This document shows, in pieces, positions 9,098-18,082 of a stretch of DNA of 52,930 nt. The stretch covers positions 1-52,930 of the forward strand of contig NZ_JANBVF010000035.1 of NCBI RefSeq assembly GCF_024437655.1, read 5' to 3'. Source of the stretch: Chitinolyticbacter albus (GTDB lineage: Bacteria; Pseudomonadota; Gammaproteobacteria; Burkholderiales; Chitinibacteraceae). Below the pieces are notes generated by a model. It made no database searches. It saw nothing but the letters and a program-made list of their open reading frames with translations, and was not told the DNA's origin. Every line of letters starts with the position of its first letter. Within the stretch, counting starts at the first letter, position 1. Both the position numbers and the translations under genes were made by a program.

Positions 9098-12023
9098 CGT
9101 CACTGGAATCCTCCTTGGGCGAGGTAAGCATCCGCTTGGATTTGGCATGATCAATCAGCATCTGGGCCTTGACCTGGGCGATTTCGTTGAGCACCTGATC
9201 TTTGAGAAGGCCGATTTCCTTGAGTTTGAGCCGGCATTCGGCATAGGGCAGCGCACCCTGGATCGAGCCGGTGCGCGCCTGGATAAGCTGCATCACGGCA
9301 TTGCCGACCAGCAACTGCTCCTCCTGGTCGAGGTACATCAGCACGGGGTCCATGCCGTTGTAGCGCAGCATGGCATCGAGGATCTGCGTCCGCCGGATGG
9401 TGGCAAAGCCAGCATCGATGTCGGGGTAGATCACCGCATTCTCACAGACAACTTCCAGTTGGTGCAGGACCGATTGCGACTCGATGAAACCCACCTCAAG
9501 GTCAGTCATACTCCCCTTGGCAACGAGTTTCACGCCGTCCGTGTTCTTGTCCCTGGCGATCTGAATCGAGCGCTGAACCAGGTGATGCGTGGCCTGCAGG
9601 TCGTTTATGTATTTGTTGAGGATCAGCGCCTCGGCCTCGACGTACTTGTTTAACTGATCGAGTTCGCGTAACCGTAGAAAGGGCTGGTTCTCCCGTTCGG
9701 CCTCGCGTTGCTGGTCCTCCAGGAAGGTCAGCTTGTCCTGCAAGGTGCTGTAGCGCTCGCTCTGGCGGTGGGTCTTTTCGGAGACCGTGTTGAAATGCGC
9801 GATCAGGCCCGGCAGGAAGGCGGGGCCGGTCAGGAAGAATCGGCAGCAGACGCAGTTGCGCTCCTGCGGGAAGCCGGGCACGGGGGCGTAGACTGGCTCC
9901 TTTTTGCTGTCGTTGACCTTTTCTCCGCCCACATCGCACAGCGTCGCGCCATTGGGGCAAATGCCTTTGTCATCGAAAACAAAAGCGGCAACCGCGCCTT
10001 TGTTGGCAATGGCCGTGCGCACCGCATCATCGGAGACATAGGCGAGGCGCTGGCTCACCTGTTCGAAGGTCGCGTCCTGAAGGAAGCGACGGTGATTGGT
10101 TTGCTCGGCTTCCAGTTCGTTCTTCTCCGCCTCGCTTAACACCTCCCGCATATAGGCCTTGCCGAACTTGGTGTAGTAGAGCGTCATGATGATGTTCGCG
10201 TGGCCGGCGATCATCTTGGACACCACGGCGATCGGGAGCTTGAGGTCGAGGATGAAGTAGGAGATCAGCGAGACGCGCAGGGCGTGCAGGGGGAAGGCGG
10301 TTACTGTATCGGAGTCTGGATTGACAAAGCGCAGCGGCGTGCCGTCGTCCAAAGTCTCGCCCCGATCTGCGCAGTGCTGTTCCAGCCGCGCCAGCAACTT
10401 GTACCAAATTGGCTGCAGCGCCATATGGGTAAGCGGTTTGTCGCCCTCGCTATCCGTCGGACCACGAAACAGAAAACAGGCCGCACCGCGTTGCGCCAGT
10501 ACCTCTGGATGGGGTGGCGTGGTGCCAAAGTGCCGGGTTTTCAACGCTGTCCAAGGTGTCGGCACGGCAATCGGGTTGTAGCGCTCTTGCCAGTTGCGCA
10601 GCTTTTCCAGCCAGTACAGCACCTCGTCGTTGGCCCAAGGGATGACATACCCCTTTTCGTTCTCAGCTTTGTTGATATCGGCGGTCTTGTTGGTGTTGAT
10701 GTAAAAGCCTGCCTCTTTCTCATTCGCGCTGCGATGAAACACCCCGCGCTGGTAGGGGCGTTTCTCGCCGCCGGTGGCCAGTGGGCCATGGTTGAGCACG
10801 AAGCCGCCGCCGCCGGGTGCATGGATGTAGCGCCAGGTGTCCGCCTCACCCGAGTCCAGCATACGAACCTGGGAGGTGCGCAGCGGCAGTTGCAGCTTGA
10901 TATACAGCGCTACCGCACGCGCTGGCGACCACAGCTCCCACACTTCAGCGGGATAGCCCTTAATTTGTATTTCAGTCCTAGTGGCAGCACGCTGCCGCGC
11001 TACGCAGTCCGGGTCGTTGGCGTTGATGAGCTTTGGATCGACCACGAACCAGTCGCCGCCGTAGTTTTTTTCTTCAATTGCCTGCTGAGCCCAGGCCCAG
11101 TCGCCAAAGTGAAGCCCCTCGGCCAGCATGCCACGCAGCTCGCGGATGTAGCGGATCGAGAGCGCGGCCTTGTTCGATTGGGTGTTGGTGACCAGACCGG
11201 AGTTCGTTCGCCGCTGGATGGGGTTATGGAACCGCGATCGATCCCATTCACCAGTATCGGGATCACCCAGCTTGGTCGCCAACACCCAATCGAGGAAGTC
11301 GGCGGCACAGTTGCAAAAGCCCACATCGGCCGCTTGAAGCGTCTGCGTGCCCTGTTGTTTGGCGCCGACGAGCACCTGGGCGAAGTCCGGCTTCTCGGTC
11401 TCGCGTAACAGAAAGCGCCCAAAGTTGCGTTCCAGGTTCTGATGGTGGATGTAGTGGATCAGGAACCTGTCGAGGGAGTTGCGACGCAGAGCGACGGCGC
11501 TTTTCTGATCCTGTAGCCATTCCGCGGCGAGGCTACGCCAGTCCTCAAGCTTCGGATCGAATTGCAGCACATGGGCGAAGCTGAGGTCAGAAATCTTGCC
11601 GTGCTGCTTGATTTGCCTTCTCGGGAAGGGATTGGCGAGGTGCGGCGGCACCACACGGTGGCCGTCTGCATCAGCTTGGGCGAGCTTTTGACGGAGAATC
11701 CAATCGAGGAAGTCGCTGACGGAGTCGTGTTTATTGTTGGAACTTTTGTTGTTGAGCAAACCCAACCTCAGTGCCGCATCGAGTGCTGGCAGGGCTCGAT
11801 CCCTTGCGAAGAATGCCTCGGGCGACAGGCTATGCAGCCCCTGCCCATGAAGGTAGGTCACAAGGAAGGCGGATAGGGCGGATTGCATTTGGTTGGATTT
11901 CTTGGATATGCCCGCCCAATACTCCGCCGCCCACGCCCGCCAGCCTTCCAGGGCCGGATCAAGATCAAGCAGAAAACGGAAGTCGGGGTCGAATTTTGCG
12001 ACGGCCTTTCGTCTCTTCCGCAT
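9087..12023 (-). CDS. gmtZ: Gamma-mobile-trio integrase GmtZ
   Basis: A 978-residue protein, far longer than a normal integrase. The central part carries tyrosine-recombinase-like residues: Arg in LPLRTSQVRML (about 380), H-x-x-R in FPLHALRVSLISYF (about 578) and GHANIIMTLYYTKFG with candidate His and Tyr (about 607-620). A cysteine-rich segment follows (CPNGATLC, then NCVCCRFF), a possible zinc site, and then a long coiled-coil-like tail (KLTFLEDQQREAERE). Its ATG overlaps the gmtY stop (TGATG), implying coupled translation. It probably works with GmtY in excision and integration of the island. A DUF-type large integrase of another mobile trio is the alternative. Confidence 0.72.
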   Translation of the reverse strand: MRKRRKAVAKFDPDFRFLLDLDPALEGWRAWAAEYWAGISKKSNQMQSALSAFLVTYLHGQGLHSLSPEAFFARDRALPALDAALRLGLLNNKSSNNKHDSVSDFLDWILRQKLAQADADGHRVVPPHLANPFPRRQIKQHGKISDLSFAHVLQFDPKLEDWRSLAAEWLQDQKSAVALRRNSLDRFLIHYIHHQNLERNFGRFLLRETEKPDFAQVLVGAKQQGTQTLQAADVGFCNCAADFLDWVLATKLGDPDTGEWDRSRFHNPIQRRTNSGLVTNTQSNKAALSIRYIRELRGMLAEGLHFGDWAWAQQAIEEKNYGGDWFVVDPKLINANDPDCVARQRAATRTEIQIKGYPAEVWELWSPARAVALYIKLQLPLRTSQVRMLDSGEADTWRYIHAPGGGGFVLNHGPLATGGEKRPYQRGVFHRSANEKEAGFYINTNKTADINKAENEKGYVIPWANDEVLYWLEKLRNWQERYNPIAVPTPWTALKTRHFGTTPPHPEVLAQRGAACFLFRGPTDSEGDKPLTHMALQPIWYKLLARLEQHCADRGETLDDGTPLRFVNPDSDTVTAFPLHALRVSLISYFILDLKLPIAVVSKMIAGHANIIMTLYYTKFGKAYMREVLSEAEKNELEAEQTNHRRFLQDATFEQVSQRLAYVSDDAVRTAIANKGAVAAFVFDDKGICPNGATLCDVGGEKVNDSKKEPVYAPVPGFPQERNCVCCRFFLTGPAFLPGLIAHFNTVSEKTHRQSERYSTLQDKLTFLEDQQREAERENQPFLRLRELDQLNKYVEAEALILNKYINDLQATHHLVQRSIQIARDKNTDGVKLVAKGSMTDLEVGFIESQSVLHQLEVVCENAVIYPDIDAGFATIRRTQILDAMLRYNGMDPVLMYLDQEEQLLVGNAVMQLIQARTGSIQGALPYAECRLKLKEIGLLKDQVLNEIAQVKAQMLIDHAKSKRMLTSPKEDSSDDAS

Positions 12024-13504
12024 CAGTTTCTCCTCAATAGTCTAGGGTTGGGGCCAGAGAACAGGCCGAGCGGGTCAACGTCCTTGAAGCCGTAGGCGAG
12101 GAAGTCGGGAGGTGGCAGCGCCGCGCCATCGTTGGACTTTTCTGAACGGGCCATAGCGGCATCAATGGCCCGGTTGAGCTTCACGCGATCCGGCTCGATG
12201 TAGACGGCCTGTGATTCGAGCGACTTGTGGTGCAGCGCCTTCTTCAGGAAGATCGCATCAAGTCCCAGATCTGACAGCCGCTGGCCATAGGCATGACGGT
12301 GACCATGCGGTGTGGTGCCGAGCGCCTTGGCCGGCACCAGTCCGATGCGCTTCACCGCCTTGGCATGGGCGTCCTCGAAGGCATCGATGCTGTAGGGCTT
12401 GCCTTCGCGGGTGACGAAGGCATACGGGTGGTCAGGGTTGAGTTGATCTCGTTGCGCCATGTAGAACACCCACAGCTTCCAGAACAGTTCCCCCGCCCAG
12501 CGTGGCGCCCAATGCACATGCATGAAGTGCTGCTTGCTGTCGAGCGCATTACCCTTCCAGCCGGCATGCAGTGTGTGTGAACTCTTGTAATCCGTCCTTG
12601 GTAGCAGCCCGTGCTTGTTGCGCAGGTAGGTGGCACGGTCACAGGCCACTGGCTTGCCCTTGGCATCGCGTAGATCGCCCGGCGCTTGCCCGTGACTTGG
12701 GTGATAGACCTTGACTAGCGCCTCTCCGGGGGCGGTGTCGTCGGGAATCACGTCGTGCACGAAGATGTGGGAGGGCTCGCTCACGCGTAGCCCGCCGTAG
12801 TGCATCAACATCGTGATCAGGATGTCGCGCAGGTTCAACCGCTCCTCGATGCGCGGGCTCTTCTGCTTGCCCGGCACGATGAAGCCCTTGAACAGCAGAT
12901 CGACCATGCGCTCCGCGGGGAAGAACTTGACCGGCTCGTGATCGATGACGGGGTTTCGCTTGAGCAGGACGCTACGGGCCTGGCTAACTTTGAGTGCCGC
13001 CACGTCAACGTTCAGGGTGTGCCCCAGGAAGGAACGACTCTTTTTGTGTTGCCACGCTGCCCACGCCAGTTGTTCCTCGGCCCGTGTAGCTTGCCGCCAC
13101 GGATTGAGTGGCTTGACGACGTGCTCTTGCGCCATCCAGTCGCTGAACTTGGAGAGGTGGTACACCAGTATGCGCACCACCGGCGCGCTGCGTGCATCCC
13201 AGTACAGGCCGCTGGGGTCGACGCCATCGACACCCACCGTGCCGCTGTAGAGGCGCTGCACGAAGGTATTGAACAGATCATCCGGGTTGTCGAAGGCCTG
13301 ATGGTTGGCCTCCATGTAATCGACCAGGAGCCCCACCGCCTGCACCAGTTTGGTGGTATTGCTCTTCGAGAGCATGTGCCGATGATTGAGGATGTAACGA
13401 ATCAGCGGATGCAGTGGGCCGAACTCGGTCAGGATGACTGGAATTTCCTCATGAATTCCGGTGTTGTCGCGTGCGACCTTGTAGTGCACGACGGTATGGG
13501 TCAT
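12023..13504 (-). CDS. gmtY: Tyrosine recombinase, gamma-mobile-trio GmtY
   Basis: A 493-residue tyrosine recombinase with all the main catalytic positions visible: Arg240 in HYGGLRVSEP, His400-x-x-Arg403 in TPHGHRHAYG, His426 in ALHHKSLES and nucleophile Tyr435 in SQAVYIEP. The N-terminal 200 residues would be the SAM-like arm and core-binding part. It is the first recombinase gene inside the island end, as expected of an integrase next to its attachment site. Its ATG overlaps the stop of a 51-codon upstream ORF (ATGA), and its own stop overlaps gmtZ. The recombinase call is secure; the Gmt name rests on the three-gene context. Confidence 0.8.
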   Translation of the reverse strand: MTHTVVHYKVARDNTGIHEEIPVILTEFGPLHPLIRYILNHRHMLSKSNTTKLVQAVGLLVDYMEANHQAFDNPDDLFNTFVQRLYSGTVGVDGVDPSGLYWDARSAPVVRILVYHLSKFSDWMAQEHVVKPLNPWRQATRAEEQLAWAAWQHKKSRSFLGHTLNVDVAALKVSQARSVLLKRNPVIDHEPVKFFPAERMVDLLFKGFIVPGKQKSPRIEERLNLRDILITMLMHYGGLRVSEPSHIFVHDVIPDDTAPGEALVKVYHPSHGQAPGDLRDAKGKPVACDRATYLRNKHGLLPRTDYKSSHTLHAGWKGNALDSKQHFMHVHWAPRWAGELFWKLWVFYMAQRDQLNPDHPYAFVTREGKPYSIDAFEDAHAKAVKRIGLVPAKALGTTPHGHRHAYGQRLSDLGLDAIFLKKALHHKSLESQAVYIEPDRVKLNRAIDAAMARSEKSNDGAALPPPDFLAYGFKDVDPLGLFSGPNPRLLRRN

Positions 13505-13656
13505 GCCATGCCTTCCAGAATTTGAGTCAGCAACGAGCTCAGGGCCACTTGACGCAGCGACACATCGGGCGGCACTTCGAGGATTTGCGGGGCGTGCTTT
13601 ACAGCTGTGCTTTGTTCAATCTGTTGTTGGCCGAATAGATTGTTAGCTGGACTCAT
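13501..13656 (-). CDS. 51-aa ORF overlapping the gmtY start
   Basis: A small ORF read directly from the sequence. It begins MSPANNLFGQQQIEQ, has a central LEVPPDVSLRQVALS and ends LLTQILEGMA. Its TGA overlaps the gmtY ATG as ATGA, the same style of coupling as in gmtY-gmtZ, which argues that it is translated. It has no membrane segment or known motif; the second half looks helical. No good ribosome-binding site precedes the ATG, since GGAG is 17 bases away and an in-frame TAG lies ten codons upstream. It may be a regulator or recombination directionality partner, but that is a guess. It could also be only a leader ORF. Confidence 0.5.
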   Translation of the reverse strand: MSPANNLFGQQQIEQSTAVKHAPQILEVPPDVSLRQVALSSLLTQILEGMA

Positions 13657-13702
13657 ATTAGTAGTGAAAAGACTCCAGACAAACTAAATATCAAACGAAA
13701 AA

Positions 13703-13732
13703 AATGCCGCCTCCCGGTGCAGAAGCGGTATT
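13703..13732. terminator. Hairpin at island end, possible bidirectional terminator
   Basis: AATGCCGC (13703-13710) pairs with GCGGTATT (13725-13732), with one G-T pair and a 14-base loop. It is flanked by A-runs on one side and T-runs on the other, so it could stop transcripts from either strand. It separates the gmt operon from the broken mshL. Confidence 0.5.
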
Positions 13733-13747
13733 TTTGGCCATCAAATA

Positions 13748-14881
13748 TTAGTGTCTAGTTACTCCACATAACAAAGCGGTCTGGTTGTTAAGCGCGATCA
13801 CACGCGGGCTGGACAGCACCCGGGTGCGACCGAACTGTTCCAGTAGCCGCACCGTGAGATTGAAGGTGCCACCGAACACACCGTCGACATCGGTGTAGCT
13901 GAACACGCTGAATGGCGATTGCGCGAGGTTGCCCCCGGTGAAGCTGGTGCCGATGCTGAGGCCGGCGTTGCCATCGGTCAGCCGACTCCAGTCGACGCCG
14001 GCCTGATACTGGTCGGACAGCATCACCTCGACGATGGTCGCCTCGATCATCACCTGGCGGCGAGCGCCCGCCTCGACCGAAGCGAGGTAGTCGGCGACGC
14101 GCGCGTGATTGCGCTCGGAGGCCCGTACCGTCAGCGTGCCGGTTTCCGGATGGACGATCACAAGTGTGCCGCCTGGGGAGACGGTGGTCGGCGTCGTGGG
14201 TGGGGGCGCGCCAGCTGCAGCTTTCGCTGCATCGGCCGCGGGTGGCGCTGCGGGTGTCACCGGCGCTTCCAGCAAGGCTTCGATATTGGCTTGCAGCCGT
14301 TGCCAGAACCGGTGTTCGCTGCTGCCTTCGATCCGGGTATTCGAGCTGTTGCCGCTGCCGCTACCCGGATTGCTGCCGGTGCCGGCGACCGAGTTGGCCA
14401 GCGTGACGCTGGATCGCATGTCGCGGGCCAGATTCAGGTAGTCGACGTGATACACCTTGAGATAGGGCGTATCGGGCATCACCGTCAGCACGCCGGTTTC
14501 CAGCGACCAGCGCAGGTTCACCTGTCGGGCGATGCGGTTGAGGATCTGAGGCAGCGTCTGGTCGAGCGCGTTGAGCGTCACTTCGCCGGTGATGCCGGGG
14601 TGGACGTCGAGATTGATACGGGCATCGCGCGCCAGTGCAAACAACAGGCTGTTCACTGACAGCTGATGCGCAACGACGCTATAGGTTTCCTGCGGGGCGG
14701 TGGCCGTTGGCTTGGGGAGTGGCGGCGCGGAAAGCATGGGCTTGGGGATGGAGCCGGCCACCGGTTTGGCGGCCATCACATGCCGATGCGGCGCAACTTC
14801 GAGAACGGTGCCGGCGGCACAGCCGGTGAGCAGCGTGGCGAGAAAAACCAATACAAGCTGACAAGCATATTTCTTGTTCAT
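13748..14881 (-). pseudogene. mshL: MSHA-type pilus secretin MshL, 3' end cut off by the island
   Basis: The 377-residue frame has a lipoprotein signal peptide with lipobox LLTGC (about 17-21), an STN-like domain (VVAHQLSVNSLLFALARDA onward) and the start of the secretin domain (QVMIEATIVEVMLSDQYQAG, seen in two parts). It reaches SSPRVIALNNQTALL and then ends in seven unrelated residues. Full MshL proteins run about 150 residues further through the outer-membrane barrel. The gene is therefore broken at about 13770, and any pilus genes downstream are displaced beyond the left edge of the window. The truncated product lacks the pore and should not form a secretin. The call as MshL rather than PilQ rests on the lipobox and domain layout. 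Confidence 0.8.
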
Positions 14882-15109
14882 AAATTTTCGCGCCGCATTC
14901 TAGAGTAAAACTGCCATGAACTACTGCATTTGCTTGTGTTATTAGTAAGAAATTGCCTGTTCGAATTCTGTATAGTCACGACTGGCAGACATGCTGGTAA
15001 TGAGGCGACTGACGGTTGATTTTGCAGGGCTGCATTTGCGCGGTGGGGGTACTGGCCTTGGCGGGCCGCGATCGTTAGAATGCGCGTTTGTACTCTTCAG
15101 TCTAATTTC
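14882..15109. promoter_or_regulatory. Divergent promoter region between mshL and mlaF
   Basis: The 228-bp spacer lies between divergent genes and must hold both promoters. TAGAAT at 15076-15081, 29 bases before the mlaF ATG, is a candidate -10 box, but no good -35 is found at 16-18 bases. No operator is recognised. Confidence 0.35.
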
Positions 15110-15913
15110 ATGTCCGATGCCCTAGTCCAGTTCGACCAGGTGCGCTTTGCTTACGGCGACGCGCCGGTAATATCCGATGTGTCGCTATCTGTCGCGCGGG
15201 GTCAGGTTGTTGCCGTCATGGGCGGCTCCGGCTCGGGCAAGACCACGTTGCTGCGCATGATCGGCGGGCAGTTGCGGGCCAGCGCCGGCACGGTCTGGGT
15301 CGATGGCGAAGACATGGGCGGGCTGGGTGAGGCAGCGCTCTATGAGCGTCGCAAGAAGCTTGGCTTGCTGTTCCAGTTCGGCGCGCTGTTCACCGATCTC
15401 TCGGTGTTCGACAATGTCGCCTTCCCCTTGCGCGAACGCACCAACCTGCCCGAAGCGCTGGTGCGCGACCTGGTGTTGATGAAGCTGCAGGCCGTCGGCC
15501 TGCGCGGCGCGGCGCAGTTGATGCCGAATGAGCTGTCGGGCGGCATGGCGCGGCGCGTGGCCTTGGCGCGCGCGATTGCGCTCGATCCGCAGGTGATGTT
15601 GTACGACGAGCCGTTCACCGGTCTCGATCCGATTTCGCTCACCACCATAGGCAGCCTGATCCGCGAGCTGAATGATGCGCTCGGCGCGGCGTCCATCGTG
15701 GTGACGCACGATGTGGCCGAGTCGCTCGCCATCGTCGATTACGTCTATTTCCTCGCCGGCGGGCGCATGATTGCCGAAGGCACGCCGGAGGCGGTCAAGG
15801 CGTCCGAAGACCCGTTCGTGCGGCAGTTCATCCGTGGCGAGAAGGATGGCCCGGTGCCGTTCCACAAGCCGGCAGCCGACTATGCGCTGGAACTGGGAGT
15901 GGCGCGTGGCTAA
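15110..15913 (+). CDS. mlaF: Phospholipid ABC transporter ATP-binding protein MlaF
   Basis: A 267-residue ABC ATPase with Walker A GGSGSGKT (38-45), signature ELSGGMARR, and Walker [14 protein letters not shown] with the switch His in VVTHDVAES. The ATG at 15110 gives the normal N-terminus MSDALVQF; the upstream ATG at 15080 adds unrelated residues. It powers MlaE in the inner membrane, moving phospholipids between the outer-membrane Mla shuttle and the inner membrane. It overlaps mlaE by eight bases and heads the mlaFEDCBA chain. Confidence 0.93.
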   Translation: MSDALVQFDQVRFAYGDAPVISDVSLSVARGQVVAVMGGSGSGKTTLLRMIGGQLRASAGTVWVDGEDMGGLGEAALYERRKKLGLLFQFGALFTDLSVFDNVAFPLRERTNLPEALVRDLVLMKLQAVGLRGAAQLMPNELSGGMARRVALARAIALDPQVMLYDEPFTGLDPISLTTIGSLIRELNDALGAASIVVTHDVAESLAIVDYVYFLAGGRMIAEGTPEAVKASEDPFVRQFIRGEKDGPVPFHKPAADYALELGVARG

Positions 15914-16700
15914 CGTTGTCGTTCGATTCTTCTCGCGCGTCGGTGCGCCGCTGACCGACGCCATCGTCAAGTTCGGCTTTGCCTGTCGTTTCTTCGTCGC
16001 GGTATTGCGGCATACGCCGACGTCCTTGCTGCGCTTTTCGCTGACCCTGCGCGAGATCTGGTTCGCCGGCGTGCTGTCGGTGCTGATCATCGGCGTGTCC
16101 GGCCTGTTTGTCGGCATGGTGCTGGCGTTGCAGGGCTACGACACGCTGGTGCGTTTTGGCGCTTCGTCGTCGCTGGGCATCCTGGTGGCGCTCTCCTTGG
16201 TGCGCGAGCTGGGCCCCGTGGTTGGTGCGCTGCTGTTCGCCAGTCGTGCGGGCTCCGCCATCACCGCCGAGATCGGCCTGATGAAGGCAACCGAGCAACT
16301 GGCGGCGATGGAAATGATGGCGGTCAACCCGATCGCCCGCGTCGTTGCGCCCAAGTTCTGGGGCGGGGTGATCTCGATGCCGCTCCTGGCTGCCATGTTT
16401 AGCGCCATGGGCATCTTCGGTGGCTATTTGATCGGCGTGCAGTTGTTGGGGCTCGACGCCGGCAGCTTCTGGAACCAGATGCAGTCGCAGGTCGATTTCC
16501 GGCTGGACGTGTTGAATGGCGTAATCAAGAGCGCCTTCTTCGGCATCGCCGTCAGCCTGATCGCCGTATTCGAGGGCTTTGACGCGGCGCCGACTGCTGA
16601 GGGCGTCTCGCACGCGACGACACGGACCGTGGTCACGAGCGCACTCGTGATTCTGGCGCTCGATTTCGTGCTCACCGCCTTCATGTTCCGCGGCGCGTGA
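15906..16700 (+). CDS. mlaE: Phospholipid ABC transporter permease MlaE
   Basis: A 264-residue MlaE/YrbE-family permease starting at GTG 15906 (MANVVVRFF). Several membrane segments are seen, and the conserved [18 protein letters not shown] block with [11 protein letters not shown] near the middle is diagnostic. It forms the inner-membrane core that couples MlaF to the MlaD ring. The start is chosen for the normal length and its overlap with the mlaF stop; the longer frame reads backward into mlaF. Confidence 0.92.
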   Translation: MANVVVRFFSRVGAPLTDAIVKFGFACRFFVAVLRHTPTSLLRFSLTLREIWFAGVLSVLIIGVSGLFVGMVLALQGYDTLVRFGASSSLGILVALSLVRELGPVVGALLFASRAGSAITAEIGLMKATEQLAAMEMMAVNPIARVVAPKFWGGVISMPLLAAMFSAMGIFGGYLIGVQLLGLDAGSFWNQMQSQVDFRLDVLNGVIKSAFFGIAVSLIAVFEGFDAAPTAEGVSHATTRTVVTSALVILALDFVLTAFMFRGA

Positions 16701-16716
16701 ACATTCACTTGGAATA

Positions 16717-17208
16717 ATGGCAATGAAACGTGGAATGATCGACTTCTGGGTGGGGCTGTTTGCGGTGGCGGGTGCAGCCGCCTTGCTGTTCCTGGCGCTG
16801 AAGGTCAGTAGCCAGAGCACGCAGCCGGCGTCCAGCAGCTACACCATCACGGCGGAGTTCGAGAACATCGGCAGCCTCAAGGTGCGCGCGCCGGTCAAGA
16901 GCGCTGGCGTGGTCGTCGGCCGCGTGACGCGTATCGAGCTCGATCCGGAGCGCTACGTGGCGCGCGCGACGCTGGCGCTCGACAACCACTACCACTTCAG
17001 CCGCGACAGCAGTGCCGAGATTCTCACCTCGGGCCTGCTCGGCGAGCAGTACATCGGCCTTGAACCGGGTGCTGACGAACACAATCTCAAGCAAGGCGAT
17101 CGGATCACGATCACGTCGTCGGCCATCGTGCTGGAGCAGCTGATCAGCCGCTTCCTGTTTTCGAAGGCTGAAACGGCGGGCGAACAAGCAAAGGAGCATA
17201 CGCAATGA
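16717..17208 (+). CDS. mlaD: MCE-domain protein MlaD
   Basis: A 163-residue protein with one N-terminal membrane anchor (about 8-28) and an MCE domain (YTITAEFENIGSLKVRAPV through SGLLGEQYIGLEPG). MlaD forms the hexameric periplasmic ring that receives lipid from MlaC. It starts at ATG 16717, with ATG 16723 as an alternative, and overlaps mlaC by ATGA. Confidence 0.92.
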   Translation: MAMKRGMIDFWVGLFAVAGAAALLFLALKVSSQSTQPASSSYTITAEFENIGSLKVRAPVKSAGVVVGRVTRIELDPERYVARATLALDNHYHFSRDSSAEILTSGLLGEQYIGLEPGADEHNLKQGDRITITSSAIVLEQLISRFLFSKAETAGEQAKEHTQ

Positions 17209-17810
17209 AGCAATGGTTGATGGGTCTGGTCATGGGCCTGATGTCGCTGACGGCACTGGCCGCGGTCGACACCCCGGAACAGATCACGCGCAAGGTCAGC
17301 GACGATGTGCTCGCCATCATCAAGCAGAACGAGAAGGACCCGCTCAAGGTGCGCGACATGGTCGATGCGCGCGTCTCGCCGCTGGCCGACTACACCCGCA
17401 TGACTGCGCTCGCCGTCGGCCGCTACTGGAAGAGCGCGACACCCGAGCAGCAACAGGCGCTGACCCGCGAATTCCGCACCATGCTGGTCCGCACCTATCT
17501 GTCGGCGCTCACCGTCTATAAGAACGCGCAGGTCGACGTGAAGGGTGCCCGCCCCGGCCAGAGCGACAACGAGCAGAGCGTGCGCTCCGAGGTCTCGCTG
17601 CCGGGCCAGAAAGTGATTCCCGTTGATTTCAGTTTCCAGAAGGGCAATAGCGGCTGGAAGGTGTACGACATCTCGGTTGACGGCATCAGCTTCATCGTCA
17701 ACAACCGCAACCAGTTCGGCGCGGTGATCCGCAAGGATGGAGTCGATGGCCTGATCAAACAGCTGGCCGATCGCAACAATGCGCTGAAGAACGGAACCGC
17801 CGCCAAGTGA
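17205..17810 (+). CDS. mlaC: Periplasmic phospholipid-binding protein MlaC
   Basis: A 201-residue secreted protein: a signal peptide with cleavage near ALAA-VDTP, then the MlaC/Ttg2D fold (EQITRKVSDDVLAIIK, MVDARVSPLADYTRMT, ALAVGRYWKSA). It carries phospholipid between MlaA at the outer membrane and MlaD at the inner membrane. It overlaps mlaD and mlaB by four bases each. Confidence 0.92.
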   Translation: MKQWLMGLVMGLMSLTALAAVDTPEQITRKVSDDVLAIIKQNEKDPLKVRDMVDARVSPLADYTRMTALAVGRYWKSATPEQQQALTREFRTMLVRTYLSALTVYKNAQVDVKGARPGQSDNEQSVRSEVSLPGQKVIPVDFSFQKGNSGWKVYDISVDGISFIVNNRNQFGAVIRKDGVDGLIKQLADRNNALKNGTAAK

Positions 17811-18082
17811 CTGCCCGCCTTGCCCTCACCGGTGAGCTGACGCTGGCCACGGCGGCGCAGCGCCTGGGCGAGCTTGCCTTTGCCGGCGACGCGCTGACGC
17901 TGGATCTTGCCGGCGTGACGCGCGTCGATTCCGCCGCAGTGGCGCTGTTGCTGGCCTGGCAGCGTCAGGCCCATGCTGCCGGTACCCGGCTCACCATCGC
18001 CGGTGCGCCAGCGGCCTTGCTGCAGCTCGCGAAGCTCTACGCCGTGGACGCATTGCTGCCGTTCGGGGAGGCAAGACCATGA
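17807..18082 (+). CDS. mlaB: STAS-domain protein MlaB
   Basis: A 91-residue STAS domain (LDLAGVTRVDSAAVALLLAW) starting at GTG 17807 inside the mlaC stop. MlaB binds and stabilises the MlaF ATPase in the cytoplasm. Its stop overlaps the mlaA ATG. Confidence 0.88.
   Translation: MTARLALTGELTLATAAQRLGELAFAGDALTLDLAGVTRVDSAAVALLLAWQRQAHAAGTRLTIAGAPAALLQLAKLYAVDALLPFGEARP

Larger units (their letters stand above)
1..13771. mobile_element. Gamma-Mobile-Trio-like defence island (right part; left end outside window)
   Basis: The right boundary is where the mshL reading frame stops matching a secretin, after its LNNQTALL motif (about 13769-13772). Immediately inside lie a hairpin and the recombinase genes gmtY, gmtZ and gmtX on the minus strand. 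Further in are an XhoI-like restriction-modification module and an OLD nuclease/helicase pair, both defence functions. Recombinase genes at one end with defence cargo behind them is what is known of Gamma-Mobile-Trio islands. The remainder of mshL is not seen at the left, so the island continues beyond base 1. The boundary is inferred from loss of homology, not from an identified attachment repeat. Confidence 0.65.

Noticed and set aside
10200-11408. 402-codon plus-strand ORF inside gmtZ
   Set aside because: The opposite strand encodes a long protein with recombinase residues; this frame has none.
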